From Culex pipiens pallens (Eukaryota; Arthropoda; Insecta; Diptera; Culicidae), in the NCBI RefSeq assembly GCF_016801865.2, contig NC_068937.1, positions 5,034,191 to 5,098,190 of the forward strand: a stretch of 64,000 nt of DNA, read 5' to 3'. Below the pieces are notes generated by a model that was not told the origin of the DNA, ran no database searches, and saw only the letters and a list, made by a program, of their open reading frames with translations. Positions 35,613-46,574 of this stretch are shown one piece after another. Numbering within the stretch: position 1 is the first letter of the stretch; each line of letters opens with the position of its first letter. Made by a program: the position numbers and the translations under genes.

Positions 35613-36545
35613 ATGTACTCAAAATTGTTCACAAAATATCGTATACAAATACGAAAATACTCAAATTTTAATAATTTGCAATATGGGTATCGAACGAAGC
35701 GAAATTTTGTATGTTTTTTTACCTTATTAAAGTATTTTTGTAATATACTAAAATTTTCACAAATTACCGTATTTTTTCGAAAATACTCAAATTTTCATAA
35801 TTTGCAATATGGGTATCAAACGAAGCGAAATTTTGTATGTTTTTTCACTTTATTAAAGTATTTTTGTAAAATACTAAAATTTTCAAAAATAACCGCATTT
35901 TTTCGAAAATACTCAAATTTTCATAATTTGCAATATTGGTACGAATTGTAATTTTGTTCGATTTTTTAATTTATTTTTTTTTTAGGAAAATATTACAAAT
36001 TTCACAAATTTCCGTATTTTTTCGAAAATACTCATTTTTTTTATAATTTGCCATATGGGTATCAAACGAAGCGAAATTTTGTATGTTTTTTTCACTTTGT
36101 TAAAGTATTTTTGTAAACTTTTCACAAAATGCCCTTTTTCAAAATATTCAAATTTTCATTATTTGCAATATGGGTACGAATTGTAATTTTGTACGATTTT
36201 TCAATTTATAATTTTTTTTAGGAAAATACTAAAATTATTACAAAATACCGTATTTTTCAAAAATACTCAAGAAAATTAATTTGCAATATGGGTATCAAAC
36301 GACGCGCGCTTTCGTTACTTTCGAAAAAAATATGGTATTTTGTGAATTTTTTTGTATTTGAAAAAAAAAACTCTTATAATGTGATAAAGCAAACCAAACT
36401 TAATATGATACCCATATTGCTATTTTTTAAAAATTTGAGTATATTCGAAAAAATACGGTATTTTGTGAAAATTTTAGGGTTTTACAAAAAAAACTCTAAT
36501 GAAGTGAAACGCACACAAATTTTCGCTTCGTTTGATACCCGCAAA
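35613..36545. repeat. ~125-bp tandem array ending in inverted copies
   Basis: The block CAAATTTTCATAATTTGCAATATGGGTATCAAACGAAGCGAAATTTTGTATG, or its variants, recurs with ATATGGG or equivalent near 35681, 35807, 35932, 36053 and later. From about 36300 the sequence turns round: TTTTCGCTTCGTTTGATACCCGCAAATTATG (36518-36549) is the reverse complement of the unit, so head-to-tail copies are followed by an inverted one. Confidence 0.75.
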
Positions 36546-37719
36546 TTATGACAAGCTGTCATTCCTACATGATTCTGAACCATTGTTAAGAGTTAGGTTA
36601 ACTTGTGTTTGTACAATTACACGCCTTTTTTCGAAAACTACACGATTCTACAGAACCAATTCATAGTCTCGACTTTTACAGAGTTCTGATTAGGCCTTTA
36701 TAATGTTTTGATCAGTTGTCATTCTTACACGGTTAAAGAAGATATGCAAAATTGGGTAAAATTAAGTTTAAGGTTAGTAATTCAAATATTACGATTTCAT
36801 TTGAATTAAAGTTGTTTTGAGTTACACGCTTCCTCAGAACTAATCGATATCGTTTTCAGTTTCACCCACTTAAAACCACCAGTTGACATTTCTAGGTCTT
36901 CCGGATGGGCTCTTTTTTTATTTTCGATTCCTACCCCAAAACCAGAGACTTGAATTAAACTCACACCCGATCTGTTACGTTACAACCGCAAAACCCGAAA
37001 CCCCGAACCGAACCAGGTAATTTAATCACCCGTCAGAAGGTAGCAATCGGAATTAAACGAGATGTCCGGCTTACCTGCCCAAAATTGAGCCCCCTCACCA
37101 TGTTTGGGAACTGCTCTGAAATTGATAGCACGTTTTTGTGGTTTTCGCCTTTTTCGGGCTCAGTCAACGAACCGTTTGTAAGCTGGTAACACTGCCCCAT
37201 CGCAGTGAAGAAGTCTCACTCATATGGTCAAGCCGCGACGACGACTTCTGGATTCTTCAAACGAGTTCGTCCAAAAGCGGGCAATATCACAATTCCGTCC
37301 GTCAATCTCGGCTCGCGAATGAAGGTCGCGATCGACTGGTGCACCTGATGCGGTCGACCTAGATTTCGAAAATTGCACTTGCTGCCCTAAGGGTGGACAT
37401 TTTTAAGAGTGCACTAGAGGAAGAATGGGCCGGACAAGGTCGTCCCTTTTTTTTAACACCAAGTTTACCTTGCTGTCTTCTAGGTCGACTTTTTGCCTCA
37501 ATTAAAGCTCGATCGATGAACGCGATGGGTTTCGGATGACATTTTCTGGGTTGTTCTTGCGCGTCCTCCACCGACCGTAAAATGTCGAGTCGCGGTGGGT
37601 TGGAATGGGAAGAAACTTAAAAAAAAACTAAAGAAAAAGAGATTTCGGTTAAACCCAAAAGCTTATTCTTTCCACGTCGGTGTGTACGTTTTGCGCAATC
37701 AAAACAAACCGCTGTCACA
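36546..37719. other. Non-coding intron sequence, no gene
   Basis: GC-richer unique sequence at about 36890-37600. Short frames (37138-37362 and 37359-37571) show no domain and no splice context. Confidence 0.35.
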
Positions 37720-37993
37720 ATTGACAAAAATTACAAAATTGACAAAATTGACAAAATTGTCAGAAATGTCAGAAATATCAAAAATGTCGAAAATGTCAAA
37801 AACGTCAAAAATGTCTAAAATGTCTCAAACGTCCAAAATGTCTCAATTGTCTCAAATGTCTCAATTGTCTCAAATGTCTCAAATGTCTAAAATGACTAAA
37901 ATAACTAAAATGTCTAAAATGACTAACATAACTAAAATGTCTAAAATGACTAAAATTACTAAAATGTCAAAAATGTTAAAAATGGCAAAAATC
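37720..37993. repeat. Degenerate 9-bp array (ATGTCAAAA / AAAATTGAC variants)
   Basis: About 30 nonamers drifting from AAAATTGAC to ATGTCTAAA and ATGACTAAA. It resumes as AAATGTCAAAATTGACAAAATTG at 38425-38450 after the MITE, so the MITE landed in a pre-existing array. Confidence 0.9.
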
Positions 37994-38422
37994 TGGAGTT
38001 TTTTTTTTAAAAGGTCCAATAACCAAATTTCCAATTTTTGCTTTTTGGGTGTTTCTGAAACCGCCTTTAGTCAGGGGTATATGGCTTTCCAGGCCCAGTG
38101 GAAAAAATATAATTTAACCCAAAAATGACGAACTTCTCGTCACAGTGTCCTGATGCAAACAATGATCGATCTCGAGCTGTCACAGCCCTGCGAAGTAAGT
38201 TGGCTGACATATCGGGTGGTCAGTTAAAAAATCAGCTAGAAATCGCCTGACAAATAACTTTTGCTAGAAAGAGATAGGAAACCGGATGCAAACAAACGTC
38301 CAGCTGTAATGTAAACATACTTTGAATGTGTTGGTAAATGTGTGACTAGAAAGACTTATTAAAAAGCACCCAAAAAGCAAAACCTAAAAATTTGGTTCAT
38401 TGGACCTTTTAAAAAAACTCCA
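37994..38422. mobile_element. MITE with ~55-bp terminal inverted repeats inside a 9-bp array
   Basis: The left end is TGGAG plus a T run, then AAAAGGTCCAATAACCAAATTT and GCTTTTTGGGTG. The right end carries the matching reverse complement (CACCCAAAAAGC near 38367 to TTGGACCTTTTAAAAAAACTCCA at 38422). The central 300 bp is unique with no ORF. No clear target duplication, so the superfamily is not assigned. Confidence 0.75.
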
Positions 38423-38426
38423 TAAA

Positions 38427-41400
38427 TGTCAAAATTGACAAAATTGACAAAATGGATTCTTCAAATTCTTAAAAATCTTGAAATTCTTAAAATTCTTAAA
38501 ATTCTTAAAATTCTTAAAATTCTTAAAATTCTTAAAATTCTTAAAATTCTTAAAATTCTTAAAATTCTTAAAATTCTTAAAATTCTTAAAATTCTTAAAA
38601 TTCTTAAAATTCTTAAAATTCTTAAAATTCTTAAAATTCTTAAAATTCTTAAAATTCTTAAAATTCTTAAAATTCTTAAAATTCTTAAAATTCTTAAAAT
38701 TCTTAAAATTCTTAAAATTCTGAAAATTCTTAAAATTCTTAAAATTCTTAAAATTCATAAAATTCTTAAAATTCTTAAATTTCTTAAAATTCTTAAAGTT
38801 CTTAAAATTCTTAAAATTCTTAAAATTCTTAAAATTCTTAAATTTCTTAAAATTCTTAAAATTCTTAAAATTCTTAAAATTCTTAAAATTCTTAAAATTC
38901 TTAAAATTCTTAAAATTCTTAAAATTCTTAAAATTCTTAAAATTCTTAAAATTCCTAAAATTCTTAAAATTCTTAAAATTCTTAAAATTCTTAAAATTCT
39001 TAAAATTCTTAAAATTCTTAAAATTCTTAAAATTCTTAAAATTCTTAAAATTCTTAAAATTCTTAAAATTCTTAAAATTCTTAAAATTCTTAAAATTCTT
39101 AAAATTCTTAAAATTCTTAAAATTCTTAAAATTCTTAAAATTCTTAAAATTCTTAAAATTCTTAAAATTCTTAAAATTCTTAAAATTCTTAAAATTCTTA
39201 AAATTCTTAAAATTCTTAAAATTCTTAAAATTCTTAAAATTCTTAAAATTCTTAAAATTCTTAAAATTCTTAAAATTCTTAAAATTCTTAAAATTCTTAA
39301 AATTCTTAAAATTCTTAAAATTCTTAAAATTCTTAAAATTCTTAAAATTCTTAAAATTCTTAAAATTCTTAAAATTCTTAAAATTCTTAAAATTCTTAAA
39401 ATTCTTAAAATTCTTAAAATTCTTAAAATTCTTAAAATTCTTAAAATTCTTAAAATTCTTAAAATTCTTAAAATTCTTAAAATTCTTAAAATTCTTAAAA
39501 TTCTTAAAATTCTTAAAATTCTTAAAATTCTTAAAATTCTTAAAATTCTTAAAATTCTTAAAATTCTTAAAATTCTTAAAATTCTTAAAATTCTTAAAAT
39601 TCTTAAAATTCTTAAAATTCTTAAAATTCTTAAAATTCTTAAAATTCTTAAAATTCTTAAAATTCTTAAAATTCTTAAAATTCTTAAAATTCTTAAAATT
39701 CTTAAAATTCTTAAAATTCTTAAAATTCTTAAAATTCTTAAAATTCTTAAAATTCTTAAAATTCTTAAAATTCTTAAAATTCTTAAAATTCTTAAAATTC
39801 TTAAAATTCTTAAAATTCTTAAAATTCTTAAAATTCTTAAAATTCTTAAAATTCTTAAAATTCTTAAAATTCTTAAAATTCTTAAAATTCTTAAAATTCT
39901 TAAAATTCTTAAAATTCTTAAAATTCTTAAAATTCTTAAAATTCTTAAAATTCTTAAAATTCTTAAAATTCTTAAAATTCTTAAAATTCTTAAAATTCTT
40001 AAAATTCTTAAAATTCTTAAAATTCTTAAAATTCTTAAAATTCTTAAAATTCTTAAAATTCTTAAAATTCTTAAAATTCTTAAAATTCTTAAAATTCTTA
40101 AAATTCTTAAAATTCTTAAAATTCTTAAAATTCTTAAAATTCTTAAAATTCTTAAAATTCTTAAAATTCTTAAAATTCTTAAAATTCTTAAAATTCTTAA
40201 AATTCTTAAAATTCTTAAAATTCTTAAAATTCTTAAAATTCTTAAAATTCTTAAAATTCTTAAAATTCTTAAAATTCTTAAAATTCTTAAAATTCTTAAA
40301 ATTCTTAAAATTCTTAAAATTCTTAAAATTCTTAAAATTCTTAAAATTCTTAAAATTCTTAAAATTCTTAAAATTCTTAAAATTCTTAAAATTCTTAAAA
40401 TTCTTAAAATTCTTAAAATTCTTAAAATTCTTAAAATTCTTAAAATTCTTAAAATTCTTAAAATTCTTAAAATTCTTAAAATTCTTAAAATTCTTAAAAT
40501 TCTTAAAATTCTTAAAATTCTTAAAATTCTTAAAATTCTTAAAATTCTTAAAATTCTTAAAATTCTTAAAATTCTTAAAATTCTTAAAATTCTTAAAATT
40601 CTTAAAATTCTTAAAATTCTTAAAATTCTTAAAATTCTTAAAATTCTTAAAATTCTTAAAATTCTTAAAATTCTTAAAATTCTTAAAATTCTTAAAATTC
40701 TTAAAATTCTTAAAATTCTTAAAATTCTTAAAATTCTTAAAATTCTTAAAATTCTTAAAATTCTTAAAATTCTTAAAATTCTTAAAATTCTTAAAATTCT
40801 TAAAATTCTTAAAATTCTTAAAATTCTTAAAATTCTTAAAATTCTTAAAATTCTTAAAATTCTTAAAATTCTTAAAATTCTTAAAATTCTTAAAATTCTT
40901 AAAATTCTTAAAATTCTTAAAATTCTTAAAATTCTTAAAATTCTTAAAATTCTTAAAATTCTTAAAATTCTTAAAATTCTTAAAATTCTTAAAATTCTTA
41001 AAATTCTTAAAATTCTTAAAATTCTTAAAATTCTTAAAATTCTTAAAATTCTTAAAATTCTTAAAATTCTTAAAATTCTTAAAATTCTTAAAATTCTTAA
41101 AATTCTTAAAATTCTTAAAATTCTTAAAATTCTTAAAATTCTTAAAATTCTTAAAATTCTTAAAATTCTTAAAATTCTTAAAATTCTTAAAATTCTTAAA
41201 ATTCTTAAAATTCTTAAAATTCTTAAAATTCTTAAAATTCTTAAAATTCTTAAAATTCTTAAAATTCTTAAAATTCTTAAAATTCTTAAAATTCTTAAAA
41301 TTCTTAAAATTCTTAAAATTCTTAAAATTCTTAAAATTCTTAAAATTCTTAAAATTCTTAAAATTCTTAAAATTGTTAAAATTCTTAAAATTGTTAAAAT

Positions 41401-42020
41401 TCTTAAAATTGTTAAAATTCTTAAAATTCTTAAAATTCTTAAAATTCTTAAAATTCTTAAAATTCTTAAAATTCTTAAAATTCTTAAAATTCTTAAAATT
41501 CTTAAAATTCCTAAAATTCTTAAAATTCTTAAAATTCTTAAAATTCTTAAAATTCTTAAAATTCTTAAAATTCTTAAAATTCTTAAAATTCTTAAAATTC
41601 TTAAAATTCTTAAAATTCTTAAAATTCTTAAAATTCTTAAAATTCTTAAAATTCTTAAAATTCTTAAAATTCTTAAAATTCTTAAAATTCTTAAAATTCT
41701 TAAAATTCTTAAAATTCTTAAAATTCTTAAAATTCTTAAAATTCTTAAAATTCTTAAAATTCTTAAAATTCTTAAAATTCTTAAAATTCTTAAAATTCTT
41801 AAAATTCTTAAAATTCTTAAAATTCTTAAAATTCTTAAAATTCTTAAAATTCTTAAAATTCTTAAAATTCTTAAAATTCTTAAAATTCTTAAAATTCTTA
41901 AAATTCTTAAAATTCTTAAAATTCTTAAAATTCTTAAAATTATTAAAATTCTTAAAATTCTTAAAATTCTTAAAATTCTTAAAATTCTTAAAATTCTTAA
42001 AATTCTTAAAATTCTTAAAA
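38427..42020. repeat. Giant 9-bp array (AAATTCTTA)n, about 3.6 kb
   Basis: About 390-400 nonamers, nearly perfect over most of the length, with rare variants clustered near the ends (38710-38960, 41370-41420, 41510, 41940). The first ~50 bp are GAC-type nonamers continuing the array at 37720. Same unit as 1527-2320. The 1,211-codon frame through it is a repeat artefact. Confidence 0.98.
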
Positions 42021-43436
42021 TTTCTTACCGGGTTGCCCTACATCGAGCCACTTTTAGCTGATGTCGGCTCTACAAACAAACTTATTTAATTTTTTTTTGT
42101 TTATTTGTTCAAAATGTCAAAAATCGTCTCACCGTGTCCCCCGGCTAATTCGAAAACCCATCATTTGATGAAAGTTACGCGAAAAAGTCCAATAAATCCC
42201 CTCTTTCCTCTTACCCAACCCCTTTTCCTCACCTGACGGATAGGACAACGCAGATAAACATCACCCATCACACCGCGGTAGTCCAGGTCACCACAGTTGG
42301 CGGTGACAGTCGTCGTTCGTAACTATCATCGTTCGGTAATAAAAATTGAAACGAAAAAGAAGAAGAGGAGAATCATTCCTGGTCGCGTTAGAGCGCGCGC
42401 AGTATATCCATTACAAGGCCAAAATCCTTTTAGCGTGTATCGACCGACCAACCAAACAAGCCAAGGTGGTGAAAAGTGCAAGGTGTGATAATGGCTTTTC
42501 CTGGCTGGTAGCTTGAGGGGGGGATGATAAATCGTGTGACCCATTAACATTTTCGACACCTTCCTTCCCTTCCAGGTCCTGTTTGGGCACTTGTTTGATG
42601 AGTTTAGTTTACTTTGCGACTCACGCGAAAACGTGATTTTATTTGCCAAGGTGGGGGTAACTAAAGAGGTGTATCAGATTTTAGTGATATTAATTTTGGC
42701 AGGTTTTGTTTTGTTTTATTTCTTACCCAAAAATAACTTGTTTCAAACATGAGTGTTGTGTGACGTTGACCTGTCAAAAGTACACACTCTGCTGAGATTA
42801 CCCAAATTGAAGTTTTAAGAAATTTAATTCCGACAGCTTTCCTTCAAAATGCCAAAGTCTCATCTGCTTCTGTGCAACTTTCTTCTGCATCGTGCGCCGA
42901 TGGTCACTCCTCGATCGGAAGACCCCGGTCGTCGCCGGAGGTTCAATATGGTCAAGTCAAGTGCCGCGCGTGAGAGTGATTTAGAGAAAACAACAATAAA
43001 ATCGCATTGTTTTGCCCTTTTTAGGGCCGCACGCCGTTTTCCAGTTTTTTTTCCTTTTCTTTTCTTCTTCGCTCTCCCTCCGCAAGTCATCAAGTCTTCA
43101 CTGACTTGCCGGCTTCTTCCCGCGTGGTCTGACAACGTCGGGGATCCAAGCAGTCGGCGCAGATATTTATCCGGTTGCGATGATACCGTTCGATACTGGT
43201 TGCCTTATTTGAAAATGGTCAGTTGTGTGGTTTTTTTTATGATTATTTTATTTCTTCTTCGTTTCGAGCAGTTTGACGCGATGATTTCTACCCAGTGTGC
43301 AGGCCTTGGAGAAATTTCCAACAGGGAGCATTTTCGGATTGTTGTTTTTTTTGACAGCTCACAAAGTGTCAAAAGTAATTTTCGCGTTTGCCATTGTTTT
43401 AACTTTGTTTACTTTTTTGTTCTTCCCCCTCGATAG
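42021..43436. other. Intron sequence before exon B
   Basis: Unique, GC-richer sequence at 42130-43200. Frames here, such as the one ending at 43436, show no domain and run into the exon only by chance. It ends with the pyrimidine-rich tract TTGTTCTTCCCCCTCGATAG that serves as acceptor. Confidence 0.45.
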
Positions 43437-43566
43437 GCCTGTGCCCCGCGGTACGTGTTCCACCAGTTGCAGCCCCGGAAGGTGGAGCGGGTCGAACCGG
43501 TGGGAACGTGCTTCATCGCCCGGAACAGCATGCAGCAGTTCTCCGAGTATTCGCCCTGCCGGACAA
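43437..43566 (+). CDS. Integrin alpha (alphaPS2/inflated-like), partial exon B
   Basis: This 130-nt exon lies between acceptor TAG (43434-43436) and donor GTGAGT (43567). It continues exon A in frame, giving ...DGPLV|ACAPRYVFHQ... then VEPVGTCFIARN and EYSPCRT. ACAPRY, PVGTC and EYSPCR are conserved in alphaV/alpha5/alphaPS2 integrins. Their cysteines belong to the conserved propeller disulphides: CAP pairs with GTC, and SPC pairs with GSC in exon C, by family knowledge. The exon ends with one base of a split codon, completed by exon C. Higher GC and codon regularity than the flanking intron support coding. Confidence 0.95.
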
Positions 43567-43639
43567 GTGAGTATTTTTGTGTTTGAAAGTGTTAAAATAA
43601 GGCTAAATTTTAAAAGGAATTTACTCTGATTTGCACTCC

Positions 43640-45150
43640 AGATTCCTGACTTCTGATTTCTGACTCTTGACTACTCACTTCTGACTTCTGACTGATGGCT
43701 TCTGACTACTGATTTTTTAATTGATGACTTCCACTTCTTCTGCTTACTCTACTGACTTCTGACTTATGGTTTCTGACTACTGACACCCGATTTTTGATTC
43801 TTGACTCTTGTATTTTGTTTCCTGACTTCTGACTCCTGACCTTTGACTTTTGACTTCTGACTTCTGGCTTCGGACTACTGACTACTTACTTCAAACTACT
43901 TACTACTGATTTCTGACTCCTGACACCTGACTCTTGACTTATGACTCCTGGCTTCTGACTTTTGACTACTGACTGCTGACTACTGACCACCGACTACTGA
44001 CTACTGACTCCTGACTTATGTTCGACTACTGATACCTGATTTTTGATTCTTGACTCTTGTATTTTGTTTCCTGACTTCTGACTCCTGACCGTTGACTTTT
44101 GACTTCTGACTTCTGGCTTCTGACTACTGACTACTGACTTCACACGACTTACAACTGACTTCTGACTCTTGACTGCTGACTCCTGGCTTCTGACTACTGA
44201 CTACTGACTTCACACGACTTACAACTGACTTCTGACTCTTGACTGCTGACTCCTGGCTTCTGACTATTGACTACTGATTACAGACTACGAACTGATAACT
44301 ATTGATTCCTGATTCTTGATTCTTTTCCTTGTATTTTGTTTCCTAACCCATGACTCTTTACTTTACTATTGACTTCAGACTACTGACTCCTGACTTCTGA
44401 CTTCTGATTCCTGATTATTGATTCCTGGCTCTTTTATCTTGTTCCTTGACTTCTGATTTCTGACATCTGACCTGACTTCAGACTCCTGAATTCTGACTTC
44501 TGACTCCTGACTCTTGACTACTCACTTCTGACTTCTGACTGATGGCTTCTGACTATTGATTTTGACCTTCACTTTTTCTACTTACTACTGACTTCTGACT
44601 TATGGTTTCTGACTACTGACTACTGACACCTGATTTTTGATTCTTGACTCTTGTATTTTGTTTCCTGACTTCTGACTCCTGAATCTTGATTTCTGGCTTC
44701 TGACTACTGACTACTTACTTCAAACTACTTACTACTGATTTCTGATTCTTGATTTCTGTCTCTTTACTCCTGACTCCTGACTCTTGACTTATGACTCCTG
44801 GTTTCTGACTTTTGACTACTGACTACTGACCACCGACTACTGGCTACTGACTAATGACTACTGACTACTGAATACTGACTTATGGTTTCTGACTACTGAT
44901 ACCTGATTTTTAATTCTTGACTCTTGTATTTTGTTTCCTGACTTCTGACTCCTGACTTTTGACTTCTGACTTCTGGCTTCTGACTACTGACTACTGAATT
45001 CAAACTACTTACGACTGACTTCTGACTCTTGACTGCTGACTCCTGGCTTCTGACTATCGACTACTGACTACTGACTACGGATTATTGGCTACCGATTATT
45101 GACTCTTGACCCCTGACTCCTGACTTCCAACTTCCGACTGGTAACTTGAA
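43640..45150. repeat. Degenerate 9-bp array (GACTTCTGA)n with larger sub-repeats
   Basis: Words such as TGACTTCTGACTCCTGACT recur in 9-bp register over 1.5 kb, with many substitutions and some register shifts. Larger blocks are duplicated inside: the TTGACTCTTGTATTTTGTTTCCTGACTT-type block near 43797, 44045, 44644 and 44918, and an exact ~60-bp tandem copy around 44145-44265. This is the most diverged and G/C-richest of the nonamer arrays. Confidence 0.9.
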
Positions 45151-45179
45151 TTTTGGTGACTTCAGGAGTTTGTGAAGGT

Positions 45180-46550
45180 TTTGTTAAAAAAGAAAATGTT
45201 TGTGCCTATTGTTTTTTAACATAATTGTGCCCAATTGTTTCTAAAAGGCACAGCTCTACACAAAGGTTTCTAAATGATTACTTGAAGGTACAAACGTTAA
45301 AATAAGAAGATTGGCGTTGAAAGAGCACTTTTTTGGCATAAGCAGAAGTTGGCATCATATGTGCTTAAACCGATTTTGAGTGCCCAAAAGGAACAGCTCT
45401 GTACAAAAGCACAAATATTCTAAATTAAGATAATTACCCAGATTTAGAACACCCTGGTACAAAACGTATGATAATTGTAAAAAAAATATTTTTTTTTCTG
45501 CGCAAAAGGCACAAAATAGCACACATTTGGGCACATAAAAGAAAACATCCTGTCGAGTTCAAATGGAACAGCTCTACCTAAAGGCACAAAATCGTACATG
45601 AGGGCACAAATGTTCCCTTGCATGAACTAACTTATTTGTGTCAAATAGAAATTTGTGTCCACTATATCAAGAAATACAATTGAATTTAACATAAAATGCT
45701 CTACACAAACGGCTGAAAATAGTCTAAAACTTACTCGAAATGTACTCAAAGTCAATTGTTCAGAAATCACAATACGTGTCACTATTAGTTTGAGTGTAAA
45801 AAAATCCTGTTTCAGTTTAAATCTACTCCAAAGGCACAACATATTACACAATTGGGCATTTAAAAAAATCTGTCCAGAATCATTTTTTCGCAAAATTAAT
45901 TTTTGAGCTAAAATGTCACAGCTCTACACAAAGGCACAACATTTTGCAGGAAGGCACAAAAGTTGCTCAGGATGTAGAAACTTCTCTTGTTAAAATTATA
46001 GATAAGTGCCTATAATAAGCAAATTTGGGCACAAGAATAATGCTCAAGTTTAAAAGGAACAGCCCTACACAAAAGGCACAAATTACTACATAATTGGGCA
46101 CTTAAAAATGTGCTCAGAATCAGTTGCTCACAAAATGCACTTTTGAGCTGGGAATGGGACAGCCTTACACAAGGGCACATCATTTTAAGGGAAGGCACAA
46201 ATATTCTCTTTGACTGTTCGTGTTAAAAATGACGATGCCCATATTTAACACAATTAGTGTAAGATTGCAGATTTTTTTTTTGGGGGCATAAACTTTTCTG
46301 CTTTCAAATGAAAACTAGTGCCAAGTAACACACTCAAAATCAAAAGGAACAGCCCTAAACAAAATTGCAAAATCATGCTAGAAGAATCAAATCTTCTCTT
46401 GGATGCAAAAACTTTTCTGTTTTAAAAATGACGATTAGTGCCCATATTAGGCACATTAGGGCTCTAGAAGCTTACTTGAATTTGAAAGGAACAAAATATT
46501 AAACTAATGGGCACTTGAAGAAAATGTGATCACAATTAATTGCTTGAAAA
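45180..46550. repeat. GGCACAGCTCT-motif repeat domain (intron B-C, left part)
   Basis: Irregular copies of GGCACAGCTCTACACAAAGGCACAAA and GGGCAC words in AT-rich sequence. The same motif family as 27-30 kb but mostly in the CTACACAAA context. It was split by retroposon copy 2 at 46575. Confidence 0.7.
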
Positions 46551-46574
46551 GGCAAACGATCTTATGTGCCCTTG

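Larger units (their letters stand above)
22600..43436 (+). other. Integrin intron A-B, about 20.8 kb
   Basis: Bounded by GTGAGT at 22600 and the acceptor ...CGATAG at 43436. It contains an antisense LTR retrotransposon, a short retroposon, at least two MITEs and several tandem arrays, all described separately. No other host exon was found inside it. Confidence 0.9.

Noticed and set aside
38426..42061. A 1,211-codon plus-strand open frame of repeating KIL residues
   Set aside because: It is a translation of the 9-bp array; period 9 keeps any stop-free frame open. No promoter, splice or domain evidence.
42849..43436. 195-codon frame ending at integrin exon B
   Set aside because: No homology recognised; it is in intron sequence upstream of a good acceptor, and its stop falls at the exon boundary by chance.
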